Positions 37,167-46,052 of a stretch of 64,000 nt of DNA are shown here, in pieces. Position 1 is the first letter of the stretch; each line of letters begins with the position of its first letter. Location of the stretch: the NCBI RefSeq assembly GCF_016650695.1, contig NZ_JAEKFH010000003.1, forward strand, positions 2,500,001-2,564,000, in the 5' to 3' direction. A program made the translations under genes and the position numbers. Origin of the DNA: Pseudomonas sp. TH41. Lineage in GTDB: Bacteria; Pseudomonadota; Gammaproteobacteria; Pseudomonadales; Pseudomonadaceae. The notes below the pieces were generated by a model. It was not told the DNA's origin. It did not search any database and saw only the letters and a program-made list of their open reading frames with translations.

Positions 37167-37931
37167 ATGTGGGATCTCATCGAGAAAGGTCTGGTCAATA
37201 ACAGTCTGGTCACTGCGTTCGCCTTCGTCGGCGTGATCATGTGGGTGTCGGTGGTGCTGTCCAAACGCCTGACGTTCGGGCGGATTCACGGCTCGGCGAT
37301 TGCCATCGTCATCGGGTTGGTGTTGGCCTGGGTTGGCGGGACGATGACTGGCGGGCAAAAAGGCCTGGCGGATCTGTCGCTGTTTTCCGGTATCGGGTTG
37401 ATGGGCGGCGCGATGCTGCGTGACTTTGCGATCGTCGCCACGGCGTTCGAAGTGCAGGCCACCGAAGCGAAAAAGGCTGGGTTGATCGGCGCGATTGCGC
37501 TGCTGCTGGGCACGATTCTGCCGTTCATTGTCGGGGCGAGTATTGCCTGGGCGTTCGGCTATCGCGATGCGGTAAGCATGACCACTATCGGCGCGGGCGC
37601 GGTGACTTACATCGTCGGGCCGGTGACGGGCGCGGCGATTGGTGCCAGTTCGGATGTGGTGGCGTTGTCGATTGCCACCGGGTTGATCAAGGCGATTTTT
37701 GTGATGGTGGGGACACCGATGGCGGCGCGCTGGATGGGGCTGGATAACCCACGTTCGGCGATGGTGTTTGGCGGGCTGGCCGGGACGGTGAGTGGTGTGA
37801 CCGCCGGGTTGGCAGCGACGGATCGGCGGTTGGTGCCTTATGGCGCGTTGACGGCGACGTTCCATACCGGGCTTGGGTGCTTGCTTGGGCCATCGTTGTT
37901 GTACTTCATTGTTCGCGGGATTGTGGGATAG
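37167..37931 (+). CDS. mdcM: Malonate transporter subunit MdcM (MadM-type)
   Basis: A 254-residue multi-pass membrane protein, the second half of the MadLM-type malonate importer. About eight hydrophobic segments, with GASSDVVALSIATGLIKAIFVMVGTP and GLAGTVSGVTAGLAATD in the C-terminal half. It is the last gene of the mdc operon; a REPIN separates it from the convergent mdcR. Confidence 0.93.
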   Translation: MWDLIEKGLVNNSLVTAFAFVGVIMWVSVVLSKRLTFGRIHGSAIAIVIGLVLAWVGGTMTGGQKGLADLSLFSGIGLMGGAMLRDFAIVATAFEVQATEAKKAGLIGAIALLLGTILPFIVGASIAWAFGYRDAVSMTTIGAGAVTYIVGPVTGAAIGASSDVVALSIATGLIKAIFVMVGTPMAARWMGLDNPRSAMVFGGLAGTVSGVTAGLAATDRRLVPYGALTATFHTGLGCLLGPSLLYFIVRGIVG

Positions 37932-37972
37932 GCCGCTGGATTTTCACTGCATGTTCTGGCGCCTTCGCGAGC

Positions 37973-38030
37973 AAGCCCGCTCCCACATTGGAATGTATTC
38001 TCCTGTGGGAGCGGGCTTGCTCGCGAAGGG
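37973..38030. repeat. REPIN, family A, short spacer
   Basis: CCTTCGCGAGCAAGCCCGCT faces GGGAGCGGGCTTGCTCGCGA across about 20 bases, between the 3' ends of mdcM and mdcR. Confidence 0.9.
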
Positions 38031-38044
38031 CGCGCCCCGGTCTG

Positions 38045-38959
38045 TCAGGCCTGGCGATTGGCATACATCCGACACTCCGCCAGCAACGCCAGCAAGTTCG
38101 GGTCCCGCTCCTTGGCCTTCAAGAACACCACCCCAATGTGCTGCTTCAACCGGTACCGTTCCTGCAACGGAATCAGCTTCACCCGGTTCTCATATACCGC
38201 TGCAATTCTGCCGGGCAGCAACGCATAACCCACACCCGAGCTGACCATGCTCAGCAGGGTGAAGATGTCGTTGACCTGCATGGCCACCTTTGGCTCAAAC
38301 CCCGCCTGCTTGAATACCCGATTGCTATCCTGGTGCGTGGCGAAGCCCTGAGTCAGGGTGATGAACGTCTCGTCGCGCACTTCGGCCAGGTCAACTTCAG
38401 TGCGTTGGGCAAAGGTCGAATCCGCCGGGGCCGCGAGAAAGATGTCATCGGAAAACAGCGGAATCTGCTCGCAATCCGGGTCGTTTACGCTGTCGTCCAG
38501 CGACACCAGGATCGCGTCGACTTCCATGTTCTTGAGCTTGTAGAACAGGTCGAAATTCGACCCCAGGATCAGGTCGATATTCAGTTCGCTGCGGCGGATT
38601 TTCAGGCCCATGATCAGCTGCGGCACGGTCTTCACCGTCAGTGAATACAGCGACCCCAGCTTGAAGCGTTCAGCCGAGAACCCGGCCGCTTCACGCGTCA
38701 GGCGCACCGTTTCGACCACGTCCTGAATCAGCTTCTGCGCCCGCTCTTCCAGCACATAAGCGCTCTCCAGTGGCGTCAGGTTGCGGCCTTCGTGTTTGAA
38801 CAGCGGGCAACGCAGGGCGCTCTCCAGAGAGTGGATAGCGCGGTGCACGCTGACGTTGCTGGTCTGCAACTCGGCGGCGGCCCGGGCCAGATTGCCGGTG
38901 CGCATGAAGGCCAGGAACACCTCGAGCTTTTTCAGGGTCAACTCTTCGTCGATCAACAT
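38045..38959 (-). CDS. mdcR: LysR-type regulator MdcR
   Basis: A 304-residue LysR-family activator with an N-terminal HTH (TLKKLEVFLAFMRTGNLARA...SNVSVHRAIHSLE) and a substrate-binding domain. In Klebsiella and Pseudomonas the mdc clusters include such a regulator, which responds to malonate. It lies convergent to mdcM, so its operator for the operon should be in the 115 bases before mdcA. The start at 38959 is preferred to 39004, which adds 15 unconserved residues. Confidence 0.9.
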   Translation of the reverse strand: MLIDEELTLKKLEVFLAFMRTGNLARAAAELQTSNVSVHRAIHSLESALRCPLFKHEGRNLTPLESAYVLEERAQKLIQDVVETVRLTREAAGFSAERFKLGSLYSLTVKTVPQLIMGLKIRRSELNIDLILGSNFDLFYKLKNMEVDAILVSLDDSVNDPDCEQIPLFSDDIFLAAPADSTFAQRTEVDLAEVRDETFITLTQGFATHQDSNRVFKQAGFEPKVAMQVNDIFTLLSMVSSGVGYALLPGRIAAVYENRVKLIPLQERYRLKQHIGVVFLKAKERDPNLLALLAECRMYANRQA

Positions 38960-39011
38960 GGGGCGGACTCTTATTCGAATGGCTCGATTGTGCACGGTAT
39001 ACACGGACCTT

Positions 39012-39115
39012 TGTAGGAGCTGCCGAAGGCTGCGATCTTTTGATCTTGATCTTCGGCATTTTCAACGACCCTAAAAATCAAGATCAAAAGATCGCAGCCT
39101 TCGGCAGCTCCTACA
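39012..39115. repeat. REPIN, family B, long spacer
   Basis: Arms TGTAGGAGCTGCCGAAGGCT and its complement continue through GATCTTTTGATCTTGAT on each side. The arms are about 43 bases with an 18-base centre. Between divergent mdcR and trhA. Confidence 0.9.
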
Positions 39116-39225
39116 GTGCGAGAGTCCGCCAGTCCGATGGGGGATTTGTGTTCTGAAACATTGCGCTTTTACGCTTGAGGCCTGAGCCTTGCGCACTGTT
39201 GTGTTGGATTTTGAGGGAGCAGCAC

Positions 39226-39843
39226 ATGTATCACGGGGAAAAATTGAACGCCTGGACGCATTTGGTCGGGGCAGTGGCGGCGTGCGTCGGGGTGGTCTGG
39301 ATGCTGGTAATCGCCAGCATCGACGGCAGTCCGTGGAAAATCGTCAGCGTGGCGATTTACGGTTTTACCTTATTGGTGCTGTACAGCGCGTCGACCGTTT
39401 ACCACAGCGTGCGCGGGCGCAAAAAAGCGATCATGCAAAAGGTCGATCACTTTTCGATCTACTTGTTGATTGCCGGCAGCTACACGCCGTTTTGCCTGGT
39501 GACGTTGCGCGGGCCGTGGGGCTGGACGTTATTCGGAATTGTCTGGGGGCTGGCGCTGATCGGTATCCTGCAAGAGATCAAACCGCGTTCGGAAGCGCGG
39601 ATTCTGTCGATCGTGATTTACGCGGTGATGGGCTGGATCGTGTTGGTAGCGGTCAAGCCGTTACTGGCGGCCTTGGGCAGCACCGGGTTTGCCTGGCTGG
39701 CGTCGGGCGGGGTTTTGTACACCGTCGGCATCATCTTTTTTGCCCTCGATCATCGCCTGCGGCATGCGCACGGGATCTGGCATTTGTTCGTGATTGCCGG
39801 GAGTTTGCTGCACTTTGTGGCGATTATGTTTTATGTCCTTTGA
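39226..39843 (+). CDS. trhA: PAQR/hemolysin III family membrane protein (TrhA-like)
   Basis: A 205-residue seven-pass membrane protein. Family marks are YHGEKLNAWTHLVGAVAA at the N-terminus, SASTVYHSVRGRKKAIMQKVDHFSIY, and the C-terminal HGIWHLFVIAGSLLHF with metal-type histidines. Members in E. coli (YqfA/TrhA) affect membrane energetics and fluidity; the hemolysin name is historic. The start at 39226 follows GAGGGAGC. Confidence 0.9.
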   Translation: MYHGEKLNAWTHLVGAVAACVGVVWMLVIASIDGSPWKIVSVAIYGFTLLVLYSASTVYHSVRGRKKAIMQKVDHFSIYLLIAGSYTPFCLVTLRGPWGWTLFGIVWGLALIGILQEIKPRSEARILSIVIYAVMGWIVLVAVKPLLAALGSTGFAWLASGGVLYTVGIIFFALDHRLRHAHGIWHLFVIAGSLLHFVAIMFYVL

Positions 39844-39848
39844 GGCCT

Positions 39849-40757
39849 TTACGGGATCAAGCGATCCAGTTGCGCCTGCGCCCGTCGGCTGAACACTTGC
39901 AACAAGTCGCTCAAGGTATGGGGCGGCGGTTCGTCGGCGCGGATTACCGCATATAAAGTGATCGGTAACGCTGGCGCCAGAGGCCTAATCGCCGTGGTGG
40001 CCGGGGATGCGCCGAGCGCGGTAAACGGATCGATCACTGCCAGCCCGGCACCGGATTCAACCATCGCCCGCGCGAGCGAATAGGTCTGTACGGCGATGCT
40101 TACCCGAGGTGGCGGATCGACTGCCTCAAGGTAGCTGTCGAGTCTGGCCGCCAGCGGGTCGGCGCTGGACAGTCCGATCAGCGGCGCACCGGCCAGTTCG
40201 CTCAACGGTAGCGGTTGACCAAGGCTGTCATCGGCCCAATAACCGGTCGGCGCCAGCGCCACCAACATCCCGCGGGCCAGCACTTGTGCCTTCAGGCCGG
40301 GATGATCGGGTGGTTGCAAGGTCAGCGCGATATCGACTTCGCGCATCAACAAATTCTGCATCAGCTCACGGCTGTGGGCGCTGGACAGTTCGCAGGCAAT
40401 TTCCGGGTAGCGCTGCGTCCATTCGTTGATTGTCGGCGGCAGTAACGACAAGGCCAGCGCCGGGATGGCGCCGATCCGGACACTGTGGCCCGGCTCGCGG
40501 CGCAGGCTCTGGGCCAGACGTCGCACGCCTTGCAGGCTTTCGGTGACCTTGTCGACCTCGCGCTCAAGCTCCAGCGCTTCAGGCGTAGCCTGCAATTTAC
40601 CGCGCACTCGCAGGAATAACGCAAAGCCCAGTTGCTGTTCGGCGTGCTGCAGAACTTTGCTCACCGCCGGCTGCGACACGTGTAGCAACTGCGCGGCGCC
40701 ACTGACCGAGCCGGTCTGGCGAATAGCCTGGAAAATCTCGATATGTCGCAATCGCAT
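39849..40757 (-). CDS. LysR-type regulator of the adjacent D-amino-acid gene set
   Basis: A 302-residue LysR protein: HTH region MRLRHIEIFQAIRQTGSVSGAA...VSQPAVSKVLQHAE, then a ligand-binding domain. It is divergent from the dehydrogenase gene, with 107 bases between. A LysR-type site (40766-40782) lies in this gap. The effector is likely an amino acid or derivative; this is inferred from the neighbours. The start at 40757 follows family practice; 15 extra codons upstream are not conserved. Confidence 0.88.
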   Translation of the reverse strand: MRLRHIEIFQAIRQTGSVSGAAQLLHVSQPAVSKVLQHAEQQLGFALFLRVRGKLQATPEALELEREVDKVTESLQGVRRLAQSLRREPGHSVRIGAIPALALSLLPPTINEWTQRYPEIACELSSAHSRELMQNLLMREVDIALTLQPPDHPGLKAQVLARGMLVALAPTGYWADDSLGQPLPLSELAGAPLIGLSSADPLAARLDSYLEAVDPPPRVSIAVQTYSLARAMVESGAGLAVIDPFTALGASPATTAIRPLAPALPITLYAVIRADEPPPHTLSDLLQVFSRRAQAQLDRLIP

Positions 40758-40765
40758 GGCAAGTC

Positions 40766-40782
40766 CATAACCTTTGTTTATG
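40766..40782. promoter_or_regulatory. Candidate LysR operator (T-N11-A)
   Basis: CATAACCTTTGTTTATG is an imperfect palindrome (CATAA...TTATG) and contains the T-N11-A pattern. It lies 8 bases upstream of the LysR start and 82 bases upstream of the dehydrogenase start, as expected for dual control. Confidence 0.4.
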
Positions 40783-40864
40783 GGATAGCCATCTTTATGC
40801 ATTGTTCAACGCCTGTCACCTGGTCCTAACCTGAGGCCTGCTTCAACAACGGTTAAGGACAGAC

Positions 40865-42106
40865 ATGGCTCAGCGAGTTTGCATCATCGGAGGGGGCGTC
40901 ATCGGATTGACGACAGCTTATGCACTGGTGCGAGAAGGCATTGACGTGACGCTGATCGAGTCGCGGGATTCCCTGGGCAGCGAGACCAGTTTCGCCAACG
41001 GCGGCCAGTTGTCCTACCGTTACGTCGCGCCCCTGGCCGATGCAGGCGTGCCGTTGCAGGCGCTTGGCTGGATGCTGCGCGGTGACTCGCCACTGAAGCT
41101 GCGTCCGCGCCTGGACCCGGCGCAATGGCGCTGGATGGCGTCCTTTCTGGCAGCCTGCCGTCGCTCGGTGAATCAGCGCAATAGCGCGCACCTGCTGCGT
41201 CTGGCGCTGCTGAGCCAGTCCACGCTGCAAGGCTGGCGCGACGAAGACCGCCTCGACGGTTTCGACTGGCGGCGCAACGGCAAACTGGTGACATTTCGTG
41301 AAACCGTCAGTTTTGAACATGCTCGCCATAGCCGGGCCGATCCACGACAGCAGCACGTGCTGTCGCGGGCCGAATGCGCGCAGTTAGAGCCTGCACTCGC
41401 CGAGGCGCCGTTTGTGGGCGCGATTTATACCCCCGATGAAGAAGTCGCCAATTGCCATGCTTTCTGCCAGCAACTGCTGGCTCGGCTCCAGGCGTCGGGG
41501 CGTTGCGAGTTTTTGCTGGGGCGCAAGGTCACCGGCATTCGCCACACGAACGGCGCGGTGCAGGCCATAGAAATGGGTTCGCAGGTGCTGCCGGTCGAGC
41601 AACTGGTGATTGCCGCCGGTCATCGCAGTCCGGCGCTGGCGTTACCGGGCATGAACCTGCCGCTGTATCCGCTCAAGGGCTACAGCCTGACCTTGCCCAT
41701 CCGCGCCGAACACCGCGCGCCGGACCTGAGCATCACCGATTACAACCGCAAGATCGTTTACGCCCGCATCGGTGACCAACTGCGCGTGGCGGCGATGGTC
41801 GACATTGTTGGTTTCGACCCGGCGCTCGACCCCAAACGTCTGGCGCTGATCAAGCGCCAGGCGCAGGAAACCTTGCCCAATGCCGGCGATTACGACGCCG
41901 TCATCGAATGGGCCGGCATGCGCCCGGCCACCCCCAGCGGCGTGCCGTTGATCGGGGCCACGGCGTACCGCAACCTGTGGCTCAACCTCGGTCATGGCGC
42001 CCTGGGTTTTACCCTGGCCTGTGGCAGCGCCCGGTTGCTCAGCGAGTTGATCGCCCGGCGCACACCTTCAATCGAAATGCAGGGCCTCGCCCCCCGCGTC
42101 GCCTGA
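40865..42106 (+). CDS. DadA-like D-amino-acid dehydrogenase (FAD)
   Basis: A 413-residue flavoprotein of the DadA/DAO family. FAD motif IIGGGVIGLTTAYALVREG near the N-terminus, with the ES-type acidic residue after the second strand. The C-terminal EWAGMRPATPSGVPLIG and NLWLNLGHGALGFTLACGSA blocks are typical. Such enzymes oxidise D-amino acids to 2-oxo acids via imines at the membrane, passing electrons to quinone. Likely not the main dadA, which usually sits by dadX; this one sits with RidA and a binding protein. Confidence 0.9.
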   Translation: MAQRVCIIGGGVIGLTTAYALVREGIDVTLIESRDSLGSETSFANGGQLSYRYVAPLADAGVPLQALGWMLRGDSPLKLRPRLDPAQWRWMASFLAACRRSVNQRNSAHLLRLALLSQSTLQGWRDEDRLDGFDWRRNGKLVTFRETVSFEHARHSRADPRQQHVLSRAECAQLEPALAEAPFVGAIYTPDEEVANCHAFCQQLLARLQASGRCEFLLGRKVTGIRHTNGAVQAIEMGSQVLPVEQLVIAAGHRSPALALPGMNLPLYPLKGYSLTLPIRAEHRAPDLSITDYNRKIVYARIGDQLRVAAMVDIVGFDPALDPKRLALIKRQAQETLPNAGDYDAVIEWAGMRPATPSGVPLIGATAYRNLWLNLGHGALGFTLACGSARLLSELIARRTPSIEMQGLAPRVA

Positions 42107-42124
42107 CTTGAAAAGGAAAAACCG

Positions 42125-42475
42125 ATGAGCATCAACCGTATCAACAGCAACAGCCGCCTTTCTGGTGCGGTGACTTATGGCGATCTGGTGTTTCTCTCGG
42201 GACAGGTTCCAGGTGACAGCGCCGACGTCACCGGCCAAACCGCCGAAGTACTGGCGAAAATCGATGCGTTGTTGGCCGAAGCTGGCAGCGACAAGGATCA
42301 TCTGCTCAACGCGACCATTTACCTGAACGACATTGGCCGCGATTTCGCCGCCATGAACGAGGTCTGGTCGCGGTGGTTGTCGCCGGGTCAGGCGCCGACC
42401 CGCACCACCTTGCAGGCGCAGCTGGCCCGTCCAGAGGTTCTGGTGGAAATCACCGTGATTGCCGCCCGCCGCTAA
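42125..42475 (+). CDS. RidA family imine deaminase
   Basis: A 116-residue member of the RidA/YjgF family that hydrolyses reactive enamines and imines. GDLVFLSGQVPGD and the C-terminal LARPEVLVEITVIAARR (with a conserved Arg near the active site) are present. It lies 18 bases after the dehydrogenase and so probably removes its imine products. Confidence 0.92.
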   Translation: MSINRINSNSRLSGAVTYGDLVFLSGQVPGDSADVTGQTAEVLAKIDALLAEAGSDKDHLLNATIYLNDIGRDFAAMNEVWSRWLSPGQAPTRTTLQAQLARPEVLVEITVIAARR

Positions 42476-42502
42476 TCGACTGACCCACAACGGAGAATAA
42501 CA

Positions 42503-43405
42503 ATGCAAAAAATCACGTTGATCGGCTGCACCCTCGGCCTGCTGCTCGCCAGCCAGGTCCAGGCCAACGAAGCGCCGCTGACCGGCACGCTGAGCAAGGT
42601 TGCCAATGCCAAGAGCATCACGCTGGGCTATCGCGACGCGTCGGTGCCGTTCTCCTATGTGGGTGATCACACGGGGCAACCGATGGGATATTCGGTCGAT
42701 CTGGCGAGCAAGATTGTCGAGCGTATCAAACAAAAACTTGAGCTGCCGGATCTGAAGGTGAAGTACAACCTGGTGACCTCGCAAACGCGTATTCCGCTGG
42801 TGCAGAACGGCACTGTCGACCTTGAATGCGGTTCAACGGGCGTGACTGCCGAGCGCATGCAGCAAGTGGCGTTTTCCTACGGGTTTATTTATGTGAAGGG
42901 GCAATTGCTCACGGCGAAGGACAGCGGCATTAAGAGTTTCGCCGACCTGCGCGGCAAGAACGTTGTGACCACCGCTGGCACCACCAACGAGCGGTTTCTC
43001 AAGAGCTACAACATCGATCACAAAGTCGATATGTTCGTGATCAGTGCCAAGGACCACGGTGAAGCCTTCCAGATGTTGCAATCCGGCCGGGCGGTGGCGT
43101 TCTATATGGACGACGCGCTGCTCTACGGTGAGCGCGCCAAGGCCCGCGATCCGCATAACTGGGTGGTGGTTGGTGAGGAGCAATCGCGAGAAATCTACAG
43201 CTGCATGGTGCGCAAGGATGATCCGCAATTCCTGGCGCTGGTCAACGGCGCGTTGGGCGAGTTGTATCGCTCAGGAGAAATCAACAGCATCTACCAGCGT
43301 TGGTTCGAACAACCGATCCCACCGAAAGGTCTGAATCTTGAGTTCCCGATGACCAGCGAACTCAAGGCGATCATTGCTAAACCGGTGAGTGATCCGGTGC
43401 AATAG
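42503..43405 (+). CDS. Periplasmic amino-acid-binding protein
   Basis: A 300-residue type-3 solute-binding protein with a cleaved signal peptide (MQKITLIGCTLGLLLASQVQA). The GYRDASVPFSYVGDHTGQPMGYSVDL start of the mature protein and the DLECGSTGVTAERMQQVAFS segment are like GltI (glutamate/aspartate) binding proteins. No permease or ATPase genes are next to it, so it must feed components encoded elsewhere. Last gene of the LysR-governed set. Confidence 0.9.
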   Translation: MQKITLIGCTLGLLLASQVQANEAPLTGTLSKVANAKSITLGYRDASVPFSYVGDHTGQPMGYSVDLASKIVERIKQKLELPDLKVKYNLVTSQTRIPLVQNGTVDLECGSTGVTAERMQQVAFSYGFIYVKGQLLTAKDSGIKSFADLRGKNVVTTAGTTNERFLKSYNIDHKVDMFVISAKDHGEAFQMLQSGRAVAFYMDDALLYGERAKARDPHNWVVVGEEQSREIYSCMVRKDDPQFLALVNGALGELYRSGEINSIYQRWFEQPIPPKGLNLEFPMTSELKAIIAKPVSDPVQ

Positions 43406-43480
43406 TTCCTGGAGGATCGTCCCCGCGTAGAGGGGGGGAAGGATCAGGCGCTGTTTTATGTCCTGTAGACCGCGTCGCGG

Positions 43481-43549
43481 CCATTCGCGAGCAAGCCCGC
43501 TCCCACATTGGAACGCGTACACCTGTGGGAGCGGGCTTGCTCGCGAAGG
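43481..43549. repeat. REPIN, family A, short spacer
   Basis: CCATTCGCGAGCAAGCCCGC and its partner, about 26 bases apart; between the 3' ends of the binding protein and rsmE genes. Confidence 0.9.
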
Positions 43550-43553
43550 CGCA

Positions 43554-44273
43554 TTAGAAGTCGCCCCAAAGCTGCTGGGCCACCGCCAATGCCACCACCG
43601 GCGCGGTCTCTGTGCGCAACACGCGAGGACCGAGGCGGGCGGCATGGAAACCGTTAGCCTTGGCCTGATCAACCTCAGCCTCCGACAACCCACCTTCAGG
43701 CCCGATCAAAAACGCCAACGTCGCCGGTTTCGCATGACTCACCAACGGCTCAGCCACCGGATGCAGCACCAGCTTCAACTCAGCGTCCGACTGCTTCAAC
43801 CAGTCCGCCAACAGCAGCGGCGGATGAATCACCGGCACCCGTGAACGCCCGCATTGCTCGCATGCGCTGATCGCCACCTGACGCCAGTGCATCAGGCGTT
43901 TGTCGGCCCGCTCGTCCTTCAAGCGGACTTCGCAGCGATCGCTGAAGATCGGGGTGATTTCAGTCACGCCCAGTTCGGTGGCTTTCTGAATGGCCCAGTC
44001 CATCCGCTCGCCGCGGGACAGGCCTTGGCCGAGATGGATCGCAAGCGTCGACTCGACCTGGCCGGCGAAGCTTTCATCGATTTGCACCACGACGCGCTTC
44101 TTGCCCACTTCCACCAGGGTGGCGCGGAATTCATGGCCCGAGCCGTCGAACAGCTGCAACGCGTCGCCCTCGGCCATGCGCAACACGCGGCTGATGTAAT
44201 GGGCCTGGGCCTCGGGCAACTCGTGTTCGCCAGTGCTCAAGGGGGCGTCGATAAAGAAGCGGGACAGTCTCAT
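43554..44273 (-). CDS. rsmE: 16S rRNA (uracil-N3)-methyltransferase RsmE
   Basis: A 239-residue SPOUT methyltransferase that makes m3U1498 in 16S rRNA. Start MRLSRFFIDAPL at 44273; the longer frame reads back through a REPIN and is not credible. The knot region holds FLIGPEGGLSEAEVD and LGPRVLRTETA, diagnostic of the family. It is usually next to bioA in Pseudomonas, as here. Confidence 0.95.
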   Translation of the reverse strand: MRLSRFFIDAPLSTGEHELPEAQAHYISRVLRMAEGDALQLFDGSGHEFRATLVEVGKKRVVVQIDESFAGQVESTLAIHLGQGLSRGERMDWAIQKATELGVTEITPIFSDRCEVRLKDERADKRLMHWRQVAISACEQCGRSRVPVIHPPLLLADWLKQSDAELKLVLHPVAEPLVSHAKPATLAFLIGPEGGLSEAEVDQAKANGFHAARLGPRVLRTETAPVVALAVAQQLWGDF

Positions 44274-44318
44274 GCGGGGTCTCTGGAAAGTGTTAATCAT
44301 CTGAATCGGTGCCGACTT

Positions 44319-44387
44319 CATTCGCGAGCAAGCCCGCTCCCACAGGGTATACGCGGTCAACTGTGGGAGCGGGCTTGCTCGCGAAGG
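44319..44387. repeat. REPIN, family A, short spacer
   Basis: CATTCGCGAGCAAGCCCGCT faces GGGAGCGGGCTTGCTCGCGA. It lies between the bioA stop and the rsmE start, so the two genes may be separate transcripts. Confidence 0.9.
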
Positions 44388-44422
44388 TGGCCCAGGCACC
44401 AAAGTAGCTCAAGTGAAATCAA

Positions 44423-45829
44423 TCAGCCCGGATCACGGAAACCCGGATGGAAGTCCTTCGGTACCGACACACTGACGCTGTCACGGGTCGCGATGTCGAT
44501 GCCTTCGCTGGCCACTTCGGCCAGAAAGTCGATCTGCTCCGGGGTGATCACGTACGGCGGCAGGAAATACACGACGCTGCCCAACGGACGAAGTAAAGCA
44601 CCTCGCTCCAATGCATGCTGGAACACCTTCAAGCCGCGACGTTCCTGCCACGGATACGCTTCCTTGGTGGCCTTGTCCTTGACCATCTCGATGGCCAGCA
44701 CCATGCCGGTCTGACGGACTTCCGACACGTTCGGATGATCCACCAGATGCGCGGTGGCGGTGGCCATGCGCTGGGCCAGAGCCTTGTTGTTCTCGATGAC
44801 GTTGTCTTCTTCGAAGATATCCAGCGTCGCCAGTGCTGCCGCGCAGGCCAGCGGATTGCCGGTGTAGCTGTGCGAGTGCAGGAAGGCGCGCAGGGTCGGG
44901 TAGTCGTCGTAGAACGCGCTGTAGACATCGTCGGTCGTCACGCACGCCGCCAGCGGCAGGTAACCGCCAGTCAGGGCCTTGGACAGGCAGAGGAAGTCCG
45001 GGCGGATGCCGGCCTGCTCGCAGGCGAACATCGTGCCGGTACGGCCGAAGCCGACGGCGATCTCGTCATGGATCAGGTGCACGCCGTAGCGGTCGCAGGC
45101 TTCACGCAGCAGCTTCAGATACACCGGATGATACATGCGCATGCCGCCAGCGCCCTGGATCAGCGGTTCGACGATCACGGCCGCGACGGTGTCGTGGTGC
45201 TCGGCCAGGGTCTGTTCCATGGCGGCGAACATATGCCGCGAATGGTCTTCCCAGCTCATGCCCTCGGGGCGCAGGTAGCAATCCGGACTGGGCACCTTGA
45301 TGGTGTCCAGTAGCAGCGCCTTATAGGTTTCAGTGAACAGCGGCACGTCGCCCACCGACATCGCCGCCATGGTCTCGCCGTGGTAGCTGTTGGTCAGGGT
45401 GACGAAGCGCTTCTTGTTCGGTTGACCGCGATTGAGCCAGTAGTGAAAGCTCATTTTTAGCGCGACTTCGATGCAGGACGAGCCGTTATCGGCGTAGAAG
45501 CATCGAGTCAGGCCTTCCGGAGTCATTTTTACCAGGCGCTCGGACAGCTCGATCACCGGCTGATGGCTGAAGCCGGCCAGGATCACGTGCTCCAACTGAT
45601 CGACCTGATCCTTGATGCGCTGGTTAATGCGTGGATTGGCATGGCCAAACACGTTGACCCACCAGGAGCTGACGGCGTCGAGGTAGCGTTTACCTTCGAA
45701 GTCTTCCAGCCACACGCCTTCACCGCGCTTGATCGGGATCAACGGCAGCTGTTCGTGGTCTTTCATCTGGGTGCAGGGATGCCACAACACCGCGAGATCG
45801 CGTTCCATCCACTGTTTATTCAGGCCCAT
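44423..45829 (-). CDS. bioA: Adenosylmethionine-8-amino-7-oxononanoate aminotransferase BioA
   Basis: A 468-residue class III PLP aminotransferase of biotin synthesis that uses SAM as amino donor. The PLP lysine is in CLSKALTGGYLP (K284), with HLIHDEIAVGFGRTG before it. The N-terminal LWHPCTQMKDHEQLP and YLDAVSSWWVNVFGH are the BioA-type substrate blocks. Other bio genes are not in the window, normal for Pseudomonas, where bioBFHCD lies elsewhere. Confidence 0.96.
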   Translation of the reverse strand: MGLNKQWMERDLAVLWHPCTQMKDHEQLPLIPIKRGEGVWLEDFEGKRYLDAVSSWWVNVFGHANPRINQRIKDQVDQLEHVILAGFSHQPVIELSERLVKMTPEGLTRCFYADNGSSCIEVALKMSFHYWLNRGQPNKKRFVTLTNSYHGETMAAMSVGDVPLFTETYKALLLDTIKVPSPDCYLRPEGMSWEDHSRHMFAAMEQTLAEHHDTVAAVIVEPLIQGAGGMRMYHPVYLKLLREACDRYGVHLIHDEIAVGFGRTGTMFACEQAGIRPDFLCLSKALTGGYLPLAACVTTDDVYSAFYDDYPTLRAFLHSHSYTGNPLACAAALATLDIFEEDNVIENNKALAQRMATATAHLVDHPNVSEVRQTGMVLAIEMVKDKATKEAYPWQERRGLKVFQHALERGALLRPLGSVVYFLPPYVITPEQIDFLAEVASEGIDIATRDSVSVSVPKDFHPGFRDPG

Positions 45830-45913
45830 TTTCTGTCTCCTCGAGGCTACCCGCGATGTAAGCGGTTAAACAATCGCGCAAGCCTATGCAATGCATCGCG
45901 CGGGGACAACCCA

Positions 45914-45941
45914 TTGCGTCGATTGAGCTACTTTGTATAGG
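45914..45941 (+). promoter_or_regulatory. Candidate promoter of the secreted amine oxidase gene
   Basis: TTGCGT and TATAGG with a 16-base spacer, about 110 bases upstream of the start codon. A weak match offered as a guide only. Confidence 0.3.
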
Positions 45942-46052
45942 TCGATAGACGTTGCTGGCGGCCTTTTGATGGCTGACGTATTCTTCGCGGTTCTTTGAGT
46001 CGTCTGACTCGCAAAACCGTATTTTCCTACGTGTATTTCCGGAGTTCGCTGA

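Noticed and set aside
37873..38244. Small frames with W-E-R-A-C-S-R-type peptides near REPINs (also near 24945, 44281, 57061)
   Set aside because: These peptides are translations of the REP arm GTGGGAGCGAGC... and recur at every copy in different contexts, so they are not genes. The one exception is chpA, where the repeat is inside a real gene.
44274..44402. Longer N-terminus for rsmE
   Set aside because: The extension is translated from a REPIN; the conserved protein begins MRLSRFFID at 44273.
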